Translations under genes and position numbers: made by a program
Shown here: piece by piece, positions 15,928 to 24,232 of the stretch
How positions within the stretch are numbered: the first letter of the stretch is position 1
How the letters are laid out: each line of letters begins with the position of its first letter
Notes under the pieces: model-generated
What the model was told of the DNA's origin: nothing
Seen by the model: only the letters and a program-made list of their open reading frames with translations
The model's database searches: none
Assembly: GCA_947371915.1 (NCBI GenBank)
Contig: CANBRM010000008.1
Location: 1 to 52,350, forward strand
DNA: 52,350 nt
Direction of reading: 5' to 3'
Source: Comamonadaceae bacterium
Lineage (GTDB): Bacteria; Pseudomonadota; Gammaproteobacteria; Burkholderiales; Burkholderiaceae_C

Positions 15928-16599
15928 TTATTTCAACAAGCCTGCGCCAAGCCACACGCCAATCGAGGTGGACGCCACACCGGCCACAAACCAGAGCATG
16001 CGAATTTTTTCGAGTGTCAACGCGTCAGAAGGCGTGGTTGAAGCCTGTGTGTGTGCTGGCGCGCTGTGCAAGCTAGGTAATTGCGACATGGGTTGGCGTT
16101 CGGCCGTTTTGTCATGGGGCGCGTTAGCAACTGGGCGGGTGTTGCTGTCGACAGGACCACCATGCGCGATGTGATTTTTGAGCGCCGTGAAAAACTTTTC
16201 AGACAGTTGACGTGCGGAAGCATCGATCATGCGACCACCAATTTGCCCGAGTTTTCCAGCAATCGATGCTTTGGCTGTGTAGGTAAGCAGCGTGCCTTCA
16301 GGGGCATCAGCCAGCGTGATGACGGAACTGCCTTTGGCAAAACCAGCGCTGCCACCCGAGCCTTCAAAGTTCAGGGTGTAGCCCTGCATCGGCACGATGT
16401 TAGTCATGCTCACCTTGCCCACAAACGTGGCGCGCACAGGCCCCATTTTGATGACCACGCGCGCCTGCATTTCGCTGGGCGAAAGGGCTGTAATTTCTTC
16501 GCATCCAGGGATGCAAACACGCAGCACGTGTGGGTTGTTGAGTGCTTGCCAAACCACACTGGGTGATGCGGCTAAGGTCACGTTGCCTTGTAAGTCCAT
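15928..16599 (-). CDS. CoxG-like SRPBCC protein with C-terminal membrane anchor
   Basis: 223 residues. The N-terminal 150 residues form the SRPBCC fold of CoxG/CO-dehydrogenase subunit G proteins (GNVTLAASPSVVWQALNNP, CIPGCEEI, KMGPVRATFVGKV, GKLGQIGGRMID). A polar, proline-rich linker follows and a final hydrophobic segment (about 202-221) ends at the C-terminus. In known systems CoxG helps recruit the hydroxylase to the membrane; the tail anchor here fits that role. First gene of the leftward operon. The AAAGGA ribosome binding site precedes ATG 16599, and the start faces the divergent TetR gene. Confidence 0.88.
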   Translation of the reverse strand: MDLQGNVTLAASPSVVWQALNNPHVLRVCIPGCEEITALSPSEMQARVVIKMGPVRATFVGKVSMTNIVPMQGYTLNFEGSGGSAGFAKGSSVITLADAPEGTLLTYTAKASIAGKLGQIGGRMIDASARQLSEKFFTALKNHIAHGGPVDSNTRPVANAPHDKTAERQPMSQLPSLHSAPAHTQASTTPSDALTLEKIRMLWFVAGVASTSIGVWLGAGLLK

Positions 16600-16610
16600 G
16601 GGGGTCCTTT

Positions 16611-16683
16611 GTGTTTTAACAAGCTCTGCGGGTTTGTCCCGATTTGTGGCTTATTGACCAAGCGTTAAATTAAACACGAATAT
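16611..16683. promoter_or_regulatory. Divergent promoter/operator region between coxG-like and tetR genes
   Basis: 98 bp separate the starts. Rightwards TTGACC (16654-16659), 18 nt, GAATAT (16678-16683) is a plausible promoter. GTGTTTTAAC (16611-16620) and the inverted GTTAAATTAAACAC (16664-16677) form an imperfect inverted pair that could bind the TetR protein. Inference only. Confidence 0.35.
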
Positions 16684-16697
16684 CAATCAATGTCGTG

Positions 16698-17381
16698 ATG
16701 CCTTCCATTCGGAAAAACCCTAGCGCCCAACAAGCCCCAGCGCCTGTTCGCCGCCGCATGCCAGCTGCGCAGCGTGAGCAGCAGTTGGTGGAAGGTGCGA
16801 TTCGGTTTTTCTCACGTCACGGCTTGGACGGTCAGTTGCGTGACTTGGCGCGTGAATTGGGCATCACCCACACGCTGCTGTATCACTACTTTCCCACCAA
16901 GCAAGCTTTGCTAGAGCGTGTTTACAAAGACATCTTTGAGGGACGCTGGCGTAACGAATGGGAGACCCTGCTGGACGACAAAAGCATTGAGCTGCCTGAA
17001 AAATTAACGCGGTTTTATGTGTCCTATGCCCGCGTCATTATTGAGCCAGAGTGGGTGAGGGTGTTTGTGTATTCGGGCTTGAGTGACCGCTACATTACCG
17101 ACCGTTACTTTGCGTTGCTGCATGAAAAACTGTTTCCCCGCATCCACCGCGAAACGCTGAAGTTTTTGGGAAGTCGCTCACGTAAGCCGCCCACCGAACG
17201 CGAGATGGAACGCATTTTGGGCCTGCATGGCAGCATTTTTTACATGGGCATGCGCCGTTGGGTGTATGGCTTTGATCCCAATCAAGACATCTCTGCACTC
17301 AGCGAGATGGATGCGATTTACATAGAAGACCGTGTGATGGCCTACCTGGTCAGTTTGCAACCTAAGAAAGTGAAAACATGA
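16698..17381 (+). CDS. TetR family regulator of the catabolic island
   Basis: 227 residues. The helix-turn-helix follows a basic, proline-rich N-terminus: EQQLVEGAIRFFSRHGLDGQ, LARELGITHTLLYHYFPTKQ. The C-terminal domain is long and probably ligand-binding. GTG at 16695 is directly before ATG 16698; ATG is taken. It heads the rightward operon and overlaps the next gene by ATGA, so it is co-transcribed with the VOC and monooxygenase genes. It is divergent from the molybdenum hydroxylase operon and is the natural candidate for control of both. Confidence 0.9.
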   Translation: MPSIRKNPSAQQAPAPVRRRMPAAQREQQLVEGAIRFFSRHGLDGQLRDLARELGITHTLLYHYFPTKQALLERVYKDIFEGRWRNEWETLLDDKSIELPEKLTRFYVSYARVIIEPEWVRVFVYSGLSDRYITDRYFALLHEKLFPRIHRETLKFLGSRSRKPPTEREMERILGLHGSIFYMGMRRWVYGFDPNQDISALSEMDAIYIEDRVMAYLVSLQPKKVKT

Positions 17382-17860
17382 CACTCGCGTTGAATCATTT
17401 CTCCATCCGAACCACGGACATGGACAGCACCCGTATTTTTTACGAAGCCGCACTGGGTTTGACGGTAGGACCTCGACCTGCTTTTCCATTCCCCGGTATT
17501 TGGCTTTACAACGGATCGCATGCAGATGTGGCCAATGCCATGGTGCATGTGATCGGAATGGATCTGAACGATCCTGAAGGACTCAAACAATATTTGGGTG
17601 ATCGCGATATCAGCAGCCTCAAAGGTTCGGGGGCTGTAGACCACATCGCGCTCTTCGACACGGGCTTGCAAGCTAAATTGGCGCATTTGGCCAAGCTCGG
17701 TATTGCGGTGCGCGAGCGCACCGTGCCCTCCATTGGATTGCATCAACTCTTTTTGGATGATCCCAATGGGGTGGTGATTGAGCTCAATTACCCTGCGGAC
17801 GAAAAAGCGGCGCTTGACGCAAGTCGTGGCGCGAAATCCACGCCTTCGCAGGGAGGCTGA
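17378..17860 (+). CDS. VOC family protein (glyoxalase/extradiol dioxygenase fold)
   Basis: 160 residues, two beta-alpha-beta-beta-beta modules of the vicinal oxygen chelate superfamily. Likely metal ligands are H7 (LNHFSIRTTDM), H89 (VDHIALFD) and E135 (VVIELNYP), the usual first-strand His, third-module His and final Glu. Family members isomerise, epimerise or cleave substrates; the reaction here cannot be told. The short length is closer to glyoxalase-like proteins than to full-size ring-cleavage dioxygenases. It overlaps tetR by 4 bp and is followed 4 bp later by the FAD monooxygenase. Confidence 0.85.
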   Translation: MTLALNHFSIRTTDMDSTRIFYEAALGLTVGPRPAFPFPGIWLYNGSHADVANAMVHVIGMDLNDPEGLKQYLGDRDISSLKGSGAVDHIALFDTGLQAKLAHLAKLGIAVRERTVPSIGLHQLFLDDPNGVVIELNYPADEKAALDASRGAKSTPSQGG

Positions 17861-17864
17861 TTCG

Positions 17865-19061
17865 ATGTCGCGTGTCCTGATCGTCGGCGGTTCTTTGGGA
17901 GGCTTGATGGCCGCCAATGTGTTGCTGCGTGCAGGCTTTGAAGTGACGGTCCTGGAGAAGGCCACTTCTTCTCTGGATGGTCGTGGTGCTGGCATCGTGA
18001 CACACCGCCCACTGCTAGATGCATTGGCGCTTTGTGGCGTTCCCGCTGACGCGTCGCTGGGCGTTGCCATCGACCGACGGGTGACGTTGGATCTGCAGGG
18101 GCAAGCAGTGGCTAAAACCCACATGCCTCAAGTGCTGACTTCTTGGAGCCGTCTGTATGCATTGCTGCTCGAGGCCTTGCCCGCAGCGATGTATGTGCGC
18201 GGTGCCACTTTGGCCTCGTTCACGCAAGACGATCAAGGTGTTCAGGCCGTGTGCGAAGACGGTCGAACATTTGAGGGCGATGTGTTGATTGCCTCTGATG
18301 GCATTCGGTCTGTTGTTCGCGCAGCCGTGGCACCTGAGGTGAGAGCGCAATATGCAGGCTATGTCGCTTGGCGGGGCGTGTGTGATGAGGCGGTGTTGTC
18401 ACAACACACGTTGAGCACGGTATTTGAAACGTTTGGTTTTGGCTTACCTCCAGGCGAGCAAATCATTGGCTACCCAGTGGCTGGTTTAGAAAATTCAGTG
18501 ACAAATGGCCGTCGTCGTTACAACTTTGTTTGGTATCGACCCGCACCTGAAGGCGAAGCCTTGCAAAGTTTGATGACCGATGCCGATGGCGTACATCACC
18601 CACTGGGCCTGCCACCCAACAAAGTGTCATGGCGACATCTGGCTGACGCACGTCTCGCAGCGCGCGAGAAGCTAGCCCCTCAGTTTGCTGAAATTATGGA
18701 AAAAACAGCGCAACCCTTTTTGCAACCCATTTACGACTGCTACAGCACACGCTTGGCATTCGGCAGAGTAGCTCTGATGGGGGATGCTGCCTTTGTGGCG
18801 CGCCCTCACGTGGGCATGGGAGTGACGAAAGCAGCGCAAGATGCCGTGGCTTTGTGCGATGCCTTGAAGCAGCATGGTGCTCAGCCTGCCGCGTTGAACG
18901 CTTATGAATCACAGCGCTTGATGGATGGTCAAGCGGTGGTGGAGAGAGGTCGTCGTTTGGGGGCTTACATGCAGGCTACGGCCGGTGGGCATGAGGCTCT
19001 TCGCGACGCAAAAGCCGTGATGGAGCAAACGGCGATTGATTTATCAACTAAACCAACCTGA
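17865..19061 (+). CDS. FAD-dependent aromatic-type monooxygenase
   Basis: 398 residues, group A flavoprotein monooxygenase. The Rossmann dinucleotide loop is VLIVGGSLGGLMAANVLLRAG (starts at residue 4). The second FAD/NAD(P)H motif is DVLIASDGIRSVVR, and the GD motif is LMGDAAFVARPHVGMG. The overall layout resembles 2,6-dihydroxypyridine 3-hydroxylase and salicylate-hydroxylase-like enzymes that hydroxylate activated rings using NAD(P)H and O2. ATG 17865 with GGGAGG at 17851-17856 is preferred over the upstream frame start inside the VOC gene. It lies between the VOC gene and the transporter binding protein, with 10 bp to the latter. Confidence 0.88.
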   Translation: MSRVLIVGGSLGGLMAANVLLRAGFEVTVLEKATSSLDGRGAGIVTHRPLLDALALCGVPADASLGVAIDRRVTLDLQGQAVAKTHMPQVLTSWSRLYALLLEALPAAMYVRGATLASFTQDDQGVQAVCEDGRTFEGDVLIASDGIRSVVRAAVAPEVRAQYAGYVAWRGVCDEAVLSQHTLSTVFETFGFGLPPGEQIIGYPVAGLENSVTNGRRRYNFVWYRPAPEGEALQSLMTDADGVHHPLGLPPNKVSWRHLADARLAAREKLAPQFAEIMEKTAQPFLQPIYDCYSTRLAFGRVALMGDAAFVARPHVGMGVTKAAQDAVALCDALKQHGAQPAALNAYESQRLMDGQAVVERGRRLGAYMQATAGGHEALRDAKAVMEQTAIDLSTKPT

Positions 19062-19071
19062 GGAGACAAGC

Positions 19072-20310
19072 ATGACACATCCAACCAACCTAGGTCGTCG
19101 GACATTGATCGTGGGTGGCGCTGCGGCCGCAGTGACACCGGCATGGCTGAACCTAGCGCACGCGCAAAACACCCCGATCAAGATCGGCTTCCCAGTCCCA
19201 TTGACGGGCGCGTTTTCTGCTGAAGCGCAAGACCAAGTGCGCGCTGCCGAAATCGCCATCAAAGAGTTCAACGACAGCGGTGGCTTCAACGGCCGCAAAG
19301 CTGAGCTGTTGGTGCGTGACGATAAGCTCAACCCAGGCGAGGCAGCCACACGTACCCTTGAGTTGATTGAAAAAGACAAGGTTGACTTCGTGGTTGGCTC
19401 TTTGTCTGCTGCGACACAACTGTCGATCAACGCCGTGTGCCGCGATCGCAAAATCATCTTCAACTCTATCAGTCAGTCTGACGCCATTAACGAGGCCAAA
19501 GACTGGAGCCTCTACACTTTTCACGAAGCGCTGAACCCTCACCTCACCGCAGGTGCGGTGGGCCGCTACGCTTTCCCGAAGTTTGGCAAAAAGGTGGTGT
19601 ACCTCACTGCCGACTACGCCTATGGCCACGAGATGGTGCGTGGTTTTCAGCGTGCAGGGCAGTCCTTGGGTGCACAAACTTTGGCTGATATTCGTCACCC
19701 GATTGGTGCAGCCGATTACTCCGCTTTCTTGCCTCGTATTCAAGCACTGAAGCCAGATATCTTGGTGTTGTGCAACTTCGGTCGCGATTTGGTGAACTCA
19801 GCCAAACAAGCCACCGACTTTGGCATCAAGGCCAACACCAAAATCATTGCACCTGTGCTGTTGTACACCGCACGCCAAGCTGGCGGTGCGGAGGCCTTTG
19901 AAGGCATCTTGGGTGGTACGTCTTATTACTGGGGCATGGAAGACAAGATTCCAGCAGCCAAGGCGTTCAATGACAAGTTCCGCAAAGCCAACGGCGGAGC
20001 AGTGCCATCAGACTATGGCGCTTTGGGCTATGCCGGTGTGCGTTCAATGCTGCAAGCGGTGCGTGAAGCCAAGTCCACCGAATCACTCAAGGTCAGTATC
20101 GCGCTGCGTCAGCTCCGCTACAACTGGTACAAGGGCGATCAGTTTTACCGCAAGTGCGATCACCAGTCCGTGCAGTCGGTGGTGATCGTCGAGTCGAAAT
20201 CTAAGGATATGAAAGACAAGTACGACGTGTTCAACGTGTTGTCCATCGAAGCCGCAGATGAGAAGAATCTACGTAGCTGTGACGAATTGGGTCACAAGAT
20301 TTCAACTTGA
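19072..20310 (+). CDS. ABC transporter substrate-binding protein (branched-chain amino acid/urea type)
   Basis: 412 residues, periplasmic Leu/Ile/Val-type receptor (Peripla_BP_6). The N-terminus GRRTLIVGGAAAAVTPAWL ends at AHAQ; the twin arginine makes Tat export possible. The mature part begins IKIGFPVPLTGAFSAEAQDQ, then ELLVRDDKLNPGEAATRTLELI, VDFVVGSLSAATQLSI and YLTADYAYGHEMVRG. Members of this family bind amino acids, amides or aromatic acids. GAGGAG at 19060-19065 supports the start. It sits between the monooxygenase and the permease genes, so it probably delivers the pathway substrate. A hairpin follows. Confidence 0.92.
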   Translation: MTHPTNLGRRTLIVGGAAAAVTPAWLNLAHAQNTPIKIGFPVPLTGAFSAEAQDQVRAAEIAIKEFNDSGGFNGRKAELLVRDDKLNPGEAATRTLELIEKDKVDFVVGSLSAATQLSINAVCRDRKIIFNSISQSDAINEAKDWSLYTFHEALNPHLTAGAVGRYAFPKFGKKVVYLTADYAYGHEMVRGFQRAGQSLGAQTLADIRHPIGAADYSAFLPRIQALKPDILVLCNFGRDLVNSAKQATDFGIKANTKIIAPVLLYTARQAGGAEAFEGILGGTSYYWGMEDKIPAAKAFNDKFRKANGGAVPSDYGALGYAGVRSMLQAVREAKSTESLKVSIALRQLRYNWYKGDQFYRKCDHQSVQSVVIVESKSKDMKDKYDVFNVLSIEAADEKNLRSCDELGHKIST

Positions 20311-20330
20311 GTAACTTGACCTAGCCTCTC

Positions 20331-20368
20331 CCCGCAGCCTGAGGCTGCGGGCCTATTTCTGTTTTGTA
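20331..20368 (+). terminator. Intra-operon hairpin after the substrate-binding protein gene
   Basis: CCCGCAGCC (20331-20339), TGA, GGCTGCGGG (20343-20351), followed by CCTATTTCTGTTTT. Probably a leaky terminator or mRNA-stabilising stem that keeps the receptor more abundant than the permease proteins, as in many ABC operons. Confidence 0.75.
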
Positions 20369-20378
20369 AGTGAACTTG

Positions 20379-21263
20379 ATGTTTGACATCTCACCTCAAC
20401 TCTTTGCGTTGCAACTGATGACGGGCATTGCCTTAGGCGCTGTGTATGCGCTGTTGGCCATCGGTTTGTCGTTGATCTTTGGTATGTTGACCGTGGTCAA
20501 CTTCGCCCACGGCGCGTTCTTCATGGTGGGCGCGTTCTTAGGCGTTTACAGCCTGAGTTTGACGGGCAGCTTTTGGTTCAGCTTGTTGCTGGTGCCTTTG
20601 GCGACCGGTGCTATAGGGCTGCTGTGCGAGCGTTTCTTGGTGCGTCCGCTGTACGGCCGTGGGATTGACTATCCGCTGCTGCTGACCTTTGGTTTGTCGT
20701 ACGTGTTGATCGACCTGATGCGCTTTGTCTTTGGCATTGAGGGCTTGCCTAGCTCAACACCTGCCGCATTGCGTGGTGCTGTCGACTTGGGATTTGGTCA
20801 TTTCCCTTTGTACCGTTTGTTCTTGATTGCAGCTACCGCCTTGATTGTGTTGGTCTTGTGGCTTTTCATTGAGAAAACCCGCTACGGTTTGATCATTCGA
20901 GCGGGTTCGCGAGATTCTGAAATTGTCAAAGTCTTAGGCATCGACATCGCCAAGGTGTGGTTGTTGGTGTTCGGCATCGGTACGGCCATTGCGGGGTTGT
21001 CGGGTTTGCTGGCCGCACCCACGCGCGCCGTCAACCCAGAAATGGGAATTCCTATCTTGGCTGAATCGTTCGTGGTCACGGTGGTCGGCGGCATGGGCTC
21101 TTTGCCCGGCGCTGTGGTGGCGGGGTTGTTGGTGGGCGTGGTCTTTGCCATGACGTCGTTGCTGGCACCCGAGTACGCTGAGTTGTCTATTTTTGTGCTC
21201 ATGGCCGTTGTCCTTTTGTGGCGACCCCAGGGCTTTTTCGGCAAAGCCGGTTTGATGAGCTAA
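20379..21263 (+). CDS. LivH-type ABC permease
   Basis: 294 residues, integral inner-membrane permease of the hydrophobic amino acid transporter family. About eight hydrophobic segments are seen, with family stretches LMTGIALGAVYALLAIGLSLIFG rewritten across residues 13-35, GLIIRAGSRDSEIVKVLGID (the EAA-like coupling loop) and SFVVTVVGGMGSLPGAVVAG. ATG 20379 is taken; GTG 20370 in the same frame is an alternative. It follows the hairpin after the receptor gene and is 4 bp from the next permease. Confidence 0.93.
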   Translation: MFDISPQLFALQLMTGIALGAVYALLAIGLSLIFGMLTVVNFAHGAFFMVGAFLGVYSLSLTGSFWFSLLLVPLATGAIGLLCERFLVRPLYGRGIDYPLLLTFGLSYVLIDLMRFVFGIEGLPSSTPAALRGAVDLGFGHFPLYRLFLIAATALIVLVLWLFIEKTRYGLIIRAGSRDSEIVKVLGIDIAKVWLLVFGIGTAIAGLSGLLAAPTRAVNPEMGIPILAESFVVTVVGGMGSLPGAVVAGLLVGVVFAMTSLLAPEYAELSIFVLMAVVLLWRPQGFFGKAGLMS

Positions 21264-21267
21264 CCCT

Positions 21268-22248
21268 ATGAACGCTTTGATTGATCTGGCACGTGCGCAC
21301 CGCGTCGCGGCCGTGCTTTTGTTCTTGTTGGTTTTTCCCTTCTTGATGCCTTATGACGCTTTGTCCGTCAATATTTTGATTTTTGGCTTGTATGCGGTGG
21401 GCTTCAATTTGTTGTTTGGGTACACCGGCATGCTGTCTTTTGGGCACGCGGCGTTTTTAGGCGTGGGCTCATATTTGGCCGGTATTGCCGTGGTCAGTGG
21501 TGGCTGGCCTTGGTGGGCGGCGATATTGACGGGCGTGGTGGGCGCAAGCTTGGTCGGCCTGGTGATGGGCTACATGGCCATTCGCACCCGGGGCATTTAC
21601 TTCAGCATGGTCACGTTGGCGTTAGCGCAAATCATCTATTACGTTTTCTACAAGGCCGATGGTTGGACCGGTGGTGAAAACGGTCTGCGCGGCGTCAAAG
21701 TGGAGACGATCGACCTCATGGGTTTGAGCATCAATTTCATGGACCCGTTGAACAAGTACTACGTGATTTTGGTTTTCGTTGCCCTGGCCTTGTGGTTTGT
21801 CTCCAGGGTATTGAACTCGCCTTTTGGTGCGGTGATTGAGTCAATCCGTGAAAACGAAAAACGTACAGCGGCTTGTGGTTATGACGTAGCACGAGCCAAG
21901 CTGTTGGTGTTTGTGTTGTCTGCTGCCATTTGCGGTTTGGCGGGCGCCTTGCGTGCTTTGCATTTGTCTGTGGTTCCGATCGATTCGTTGCACTATTTGC
22001 AAAGCGGTCAAGCGGTCATGATGTGTTTGCTAGGCGGCATGGGTACTTTCTTTGGGCCGTTTGTGGGCGCCGCCGTATTCTTGTACCTTGAGGATGTGGT
22101 GACCAACCTCACGCGTTACTGGATGGGTGTGGTGGGCTTGGTGTTCATGGTGTTTGTTTTGTTTTTCCCCAAAGGCGTTTGGGGCACATTCTTGGACGGT
22201 GTCGCGCGTTACCAAAAGCGCAGCTTAAATAAGCAGGAGGGCGTATGA
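21268..22248 (+). CDS. LivM-type ABC permease
   Basis: 326 residues, second transmembrane subunit of the transporter. Characteristic stretches are NILIFGLYAVGFNLLFGYTG, LSFGHAAFLGVGSYLAG, GVIESIRENEKRTAACGYDV-like coupling loop (about 185-210) and GGMGTFFGPFVGAA. Strongly hydrophobic with about nine membrane spans. The stop overlaps the start of the ATPase gene by ATGA, so both are translationally coupled. Confidence 0.94.
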   Translation: MNALIDLARAHRVAAVLLFLLVFPFLMPYDALSVNILIFGLYAVGFNLLFGYTGMLSFGHAAFLGVGSYLAGIAVVSGGWPWWAAILTGVVGASLVGLVMGYMAIRTRGIYFSMVTLALAQIIYYVFYKADGWTGGENGLRGVKVETIDLMGLSINFMDPLNKYYVILVFVALALWFVSRVLNSPFGAVIESIRENEKRTAACGYDVARAKLLVFVLSAAICGLAGALRALHLSVVPIDSLHYLQSGQAVMMCLLGGMGTFFGPFVGAAVFLYLEDVVTNLTRYWMGVVGLVFMVFVLFFPKGVWGTFLDGVARYQKRSLNKQEGV

Positions 22249-22991
22249 GCACCAACCCGATACTTGAAGTGCGTCATGCCACCCGTGATTACGGTAAATT
22301 CCGTGCGCTCAACAATGTGAGCGTGAGTTTTCAGCCAGGGGAGTTGACGGCCATCATTGGGCCCAATGGCGCGGGAAAGAGCACGTTCTTCAATGTGATC
22401 AGTGGCGGGGGCCCCCCTAGCTCGGGGCAAATCTTATTTGAGGGGCGTGACATCAGCCATGTGCCAGCGCATGCATTTGCCCGCATGGGAATTGCCAAGA
22501 GTTTTCAAATCACCAATGTCTTCAAGCAACTCAGCGCTCATGAAAACGTGCGCGTGGCGCTACAAATGCAAGAGACCAAATTTGAACTGTGGCGATCGCG
22601 TGCGTCTTATGTTGGGCTGATCGACGAGGCAGATGCTTTGCTTGAGCGTGTGGGCCTTGCCGATGTGCGCAACAAGCTGGCCGCTGATTTGGCGCACGGC
22701 CAACAGCGCAGCTTAGAGGTCGCCATGGCTTTGGCATGCCATCCCAAATTGTTGTTGATGGACGAGCCAACGGCAGGTATGTCGCCCGAAGAAACCACGG
22801 TCATGATGGACCTCATCACGCAACTGGCCCAAGAGCGCACCGTGATTTTGGTGGAGCACAAAATGAAAATGGTCATGGGCCTGTGTAAGCGCTTGATCGT
22901 GTTGCACCACGGCGAGTTATTGGCTGAAGGTACGCCTGATGAGATTCGCCAGAACTCAGAGGTCAAGCGTGTGTATCTGGGCCAGCATTAA
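22245..22991 (+). CDS. LivG-type ABC ATPase
   Basis: 248 residues. Walker A GPNGAGKST (39-47), signature-like DLAHGQQRSLEVAMAL in place of a canonical LSGGQ (typical for LivG), Walker B LLLMDEPTAGMS, and H-loop VEHKM. It ends with the LivG-type VYLGQH tail. It energises the LivH/LivM channel together with the LivF subunit encoded 9 bp downstream. Confidence 0.95.
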   Translation: MSTNPILEVRHATRDYGKFRALNNVSVSFQPGELTAIIGPNGAGKSTFFNVISGGGPPSSGQILFEGRDISHVPAHAFARMGIAKSFQITNVFKQLSAHENVRVALQMQETKFELWRSRASYVGLIDEADALLERVGLADVRNKLAADLAHGQQRSLEVAMALACHPKLLLMDEPTAGMSPEETTVMMDLITQLAQERTVILVEHKMKMVMGLCKRLIVLHHGELLAEGTPDEIRQNSEVKRVYLGQH

Positions 22992-23000
22992 GGAACAAAC

Positions 23001-23705
23001 ATGTTGAAAGTTGAGCAACTTAACGCTTGGTACGACCACAGCCATGTGATTCAGGGATTGGACTTCCATGTGGCGCGTGGCGAAATCGTCACCCTCATGG
23101 GACGTAACGGCGCGGGCAAAACAACCACCTTGCGCAGCATCATGGGCTTGTTATCCAAGACGCGCGGCAAAGTGATGTTTGATGGACATGATCTTTTGAG
23201 CATGCCTTCACATCAGCGTTACCACTTGGGTTTGGCGTATGTGCCAGAGGAGCGGCGCATTGTTCCGGGCTTGACCGTGCTTGAAAACTTGCAGCTGGGA
23301 TTGCTGGCCAGTGCGCAACGCGGCGAGATGAGCGCCATGATTGATGAGATTGCGCAAACCTTTCCGCGTCTCAAAGAGCGGTTGCACCAAGAAGGCACTT
23401 CGCTCTCAGGTGGTGAGCAGCAGATGTTGGCCATCGCGCGCGCCATGATGGCCAAGCCACGGATGATTCTGCTGGATGAGCCATCCGAGGGCATCATGCC
23501 CATCTTGGTGGATGAGATGTTTGAGCTCTTTGCACGCATGAAGCAGCAGGGCATCACCATTTTGTTGGTCGAGCAAAACGTCGAGCGAGCCTTGGGTATT
23601 TCGGACCGCGCCTACATCCTTGATCAAGGACAAATCGTGCACCACGGCAATGCCACCGACTTGTTGGCAGATGCACAGATTCAGGAAAAATACTGCGCAG
23701 TGTAA
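23001..23705 (+). CDS. LivF-type ABC ATPase
   Basis: 234 residues. Walker A GRNGAGKTT (34-42), signature TSLSGGEQQMLAIARAMM, Walker B MILLDEPSEG, and switch region VEQNVERAL. It is the last gene of the rightward catabolic operon (regulator, VOC, monooxygenase, receptor, two permeases, two ATPases). No clear intrinsic terminator follows. Confidence 0.95.
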   Translation: MLKVEQLNAWYDHSHVIQGLDFHVARGEIVTLMGRNGAGKTTTLRSIMGLLSKTRGKVMFDGHDLLSMPSHQRYHLGLAYVPEERRIVPGLTVLENLQLGLLASAQRGEMSAMIDEIAQTFPRLKERLHQEGTSLSGGEQQMLAIARAMMAKPRMILLDEPSEGIMPILVDEMFELFARMKQQGITILLVEQNVERALGISDRAYILDQGQIVHHGNATDLLADAQIQEKYCAV

Positions 23706-23746
23706 AAAAGGCGAGCATCGCATGCCGACCTAGTATGCTTTTGAGC

Positions 23747-24223
23747 ATGCCCAAGACCAAGCCGCATCCTTTAAATTCGAATCAGTCTCAAAGGTTTGAA
23801 GTCCAATCATCTCGCGTTCACGGCCAAGGCGTGTTCGCCCTGTGCCCCATGGCCGCAGGCGAGACGGTCATTGAGTACGTGGGCGAAATCATTTCCATGG
23901 CCGAGGCGCTGCGCCGCCACCCGCACGACCCCAGCAACCCCGAGCACACGTTTTACTTTCACATCGACGACTCGCGTGTCATTGACGGCTTGTACGGCGG
24001 CAACGCGTCGCGGTGGATCAACCACTCGTGCAAACCCAATTGCGAACCGGTCGAAATCAAGGGGCGTGTGTTTATCAAAACGCGCCGCCAAGTGTGGCGT
24101 GGGGAAGAGCTGACGTTCAACTACGGGTTGATCAGCGACGAGCCCTTGACCGAAGCGCTCAAAGCCAAATACGCGTGTCGGTGCGGCGCACAAAAGTGCA
24201 AAGGCACAATGCTGGCTTCATAA
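23747..24223 (+). CDS. SET-domain protein lysine methyltransferase
   Basis: 158 residues, almost entirely one SET domain. SET-N is SSRVHGQGVFAL (21-32). The AdoMet pocket and pseudo-knot are NASRWINHSCKPNCEPV (86-102), with the NHSC core at 92-95. Catalytic-type Tyr is in GEELTFNYG (Y126), and a post-SET CRCGAQKC (C144, C146, C151) can hold a zinc ion together with C95-region cysteines. All core elements are intact, so an active enzyme that methylates lysine on some protein is likely; the target is unknown. ATG 23735 is an alternative start; neither has a clear ribosome binding site. A second ORF follows 9 bp later. Confidence 0.87.
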   Translation: MPKTKPHPLNSNQSQRFEVQSSRVHGQGVFALCPMAAGETVIEYVGEIISMAEALRRHPHDPSNPEHTFYFHIDDSRVIDGLYGGNASRWINHSCKPNCEPVEIKGRVFIKTRRQVWRGEELTFNYGLISDEPLTEALKAKYACRCGAQKCKGTMLAS

Positions 24224-24232
24224 GACATTGAA

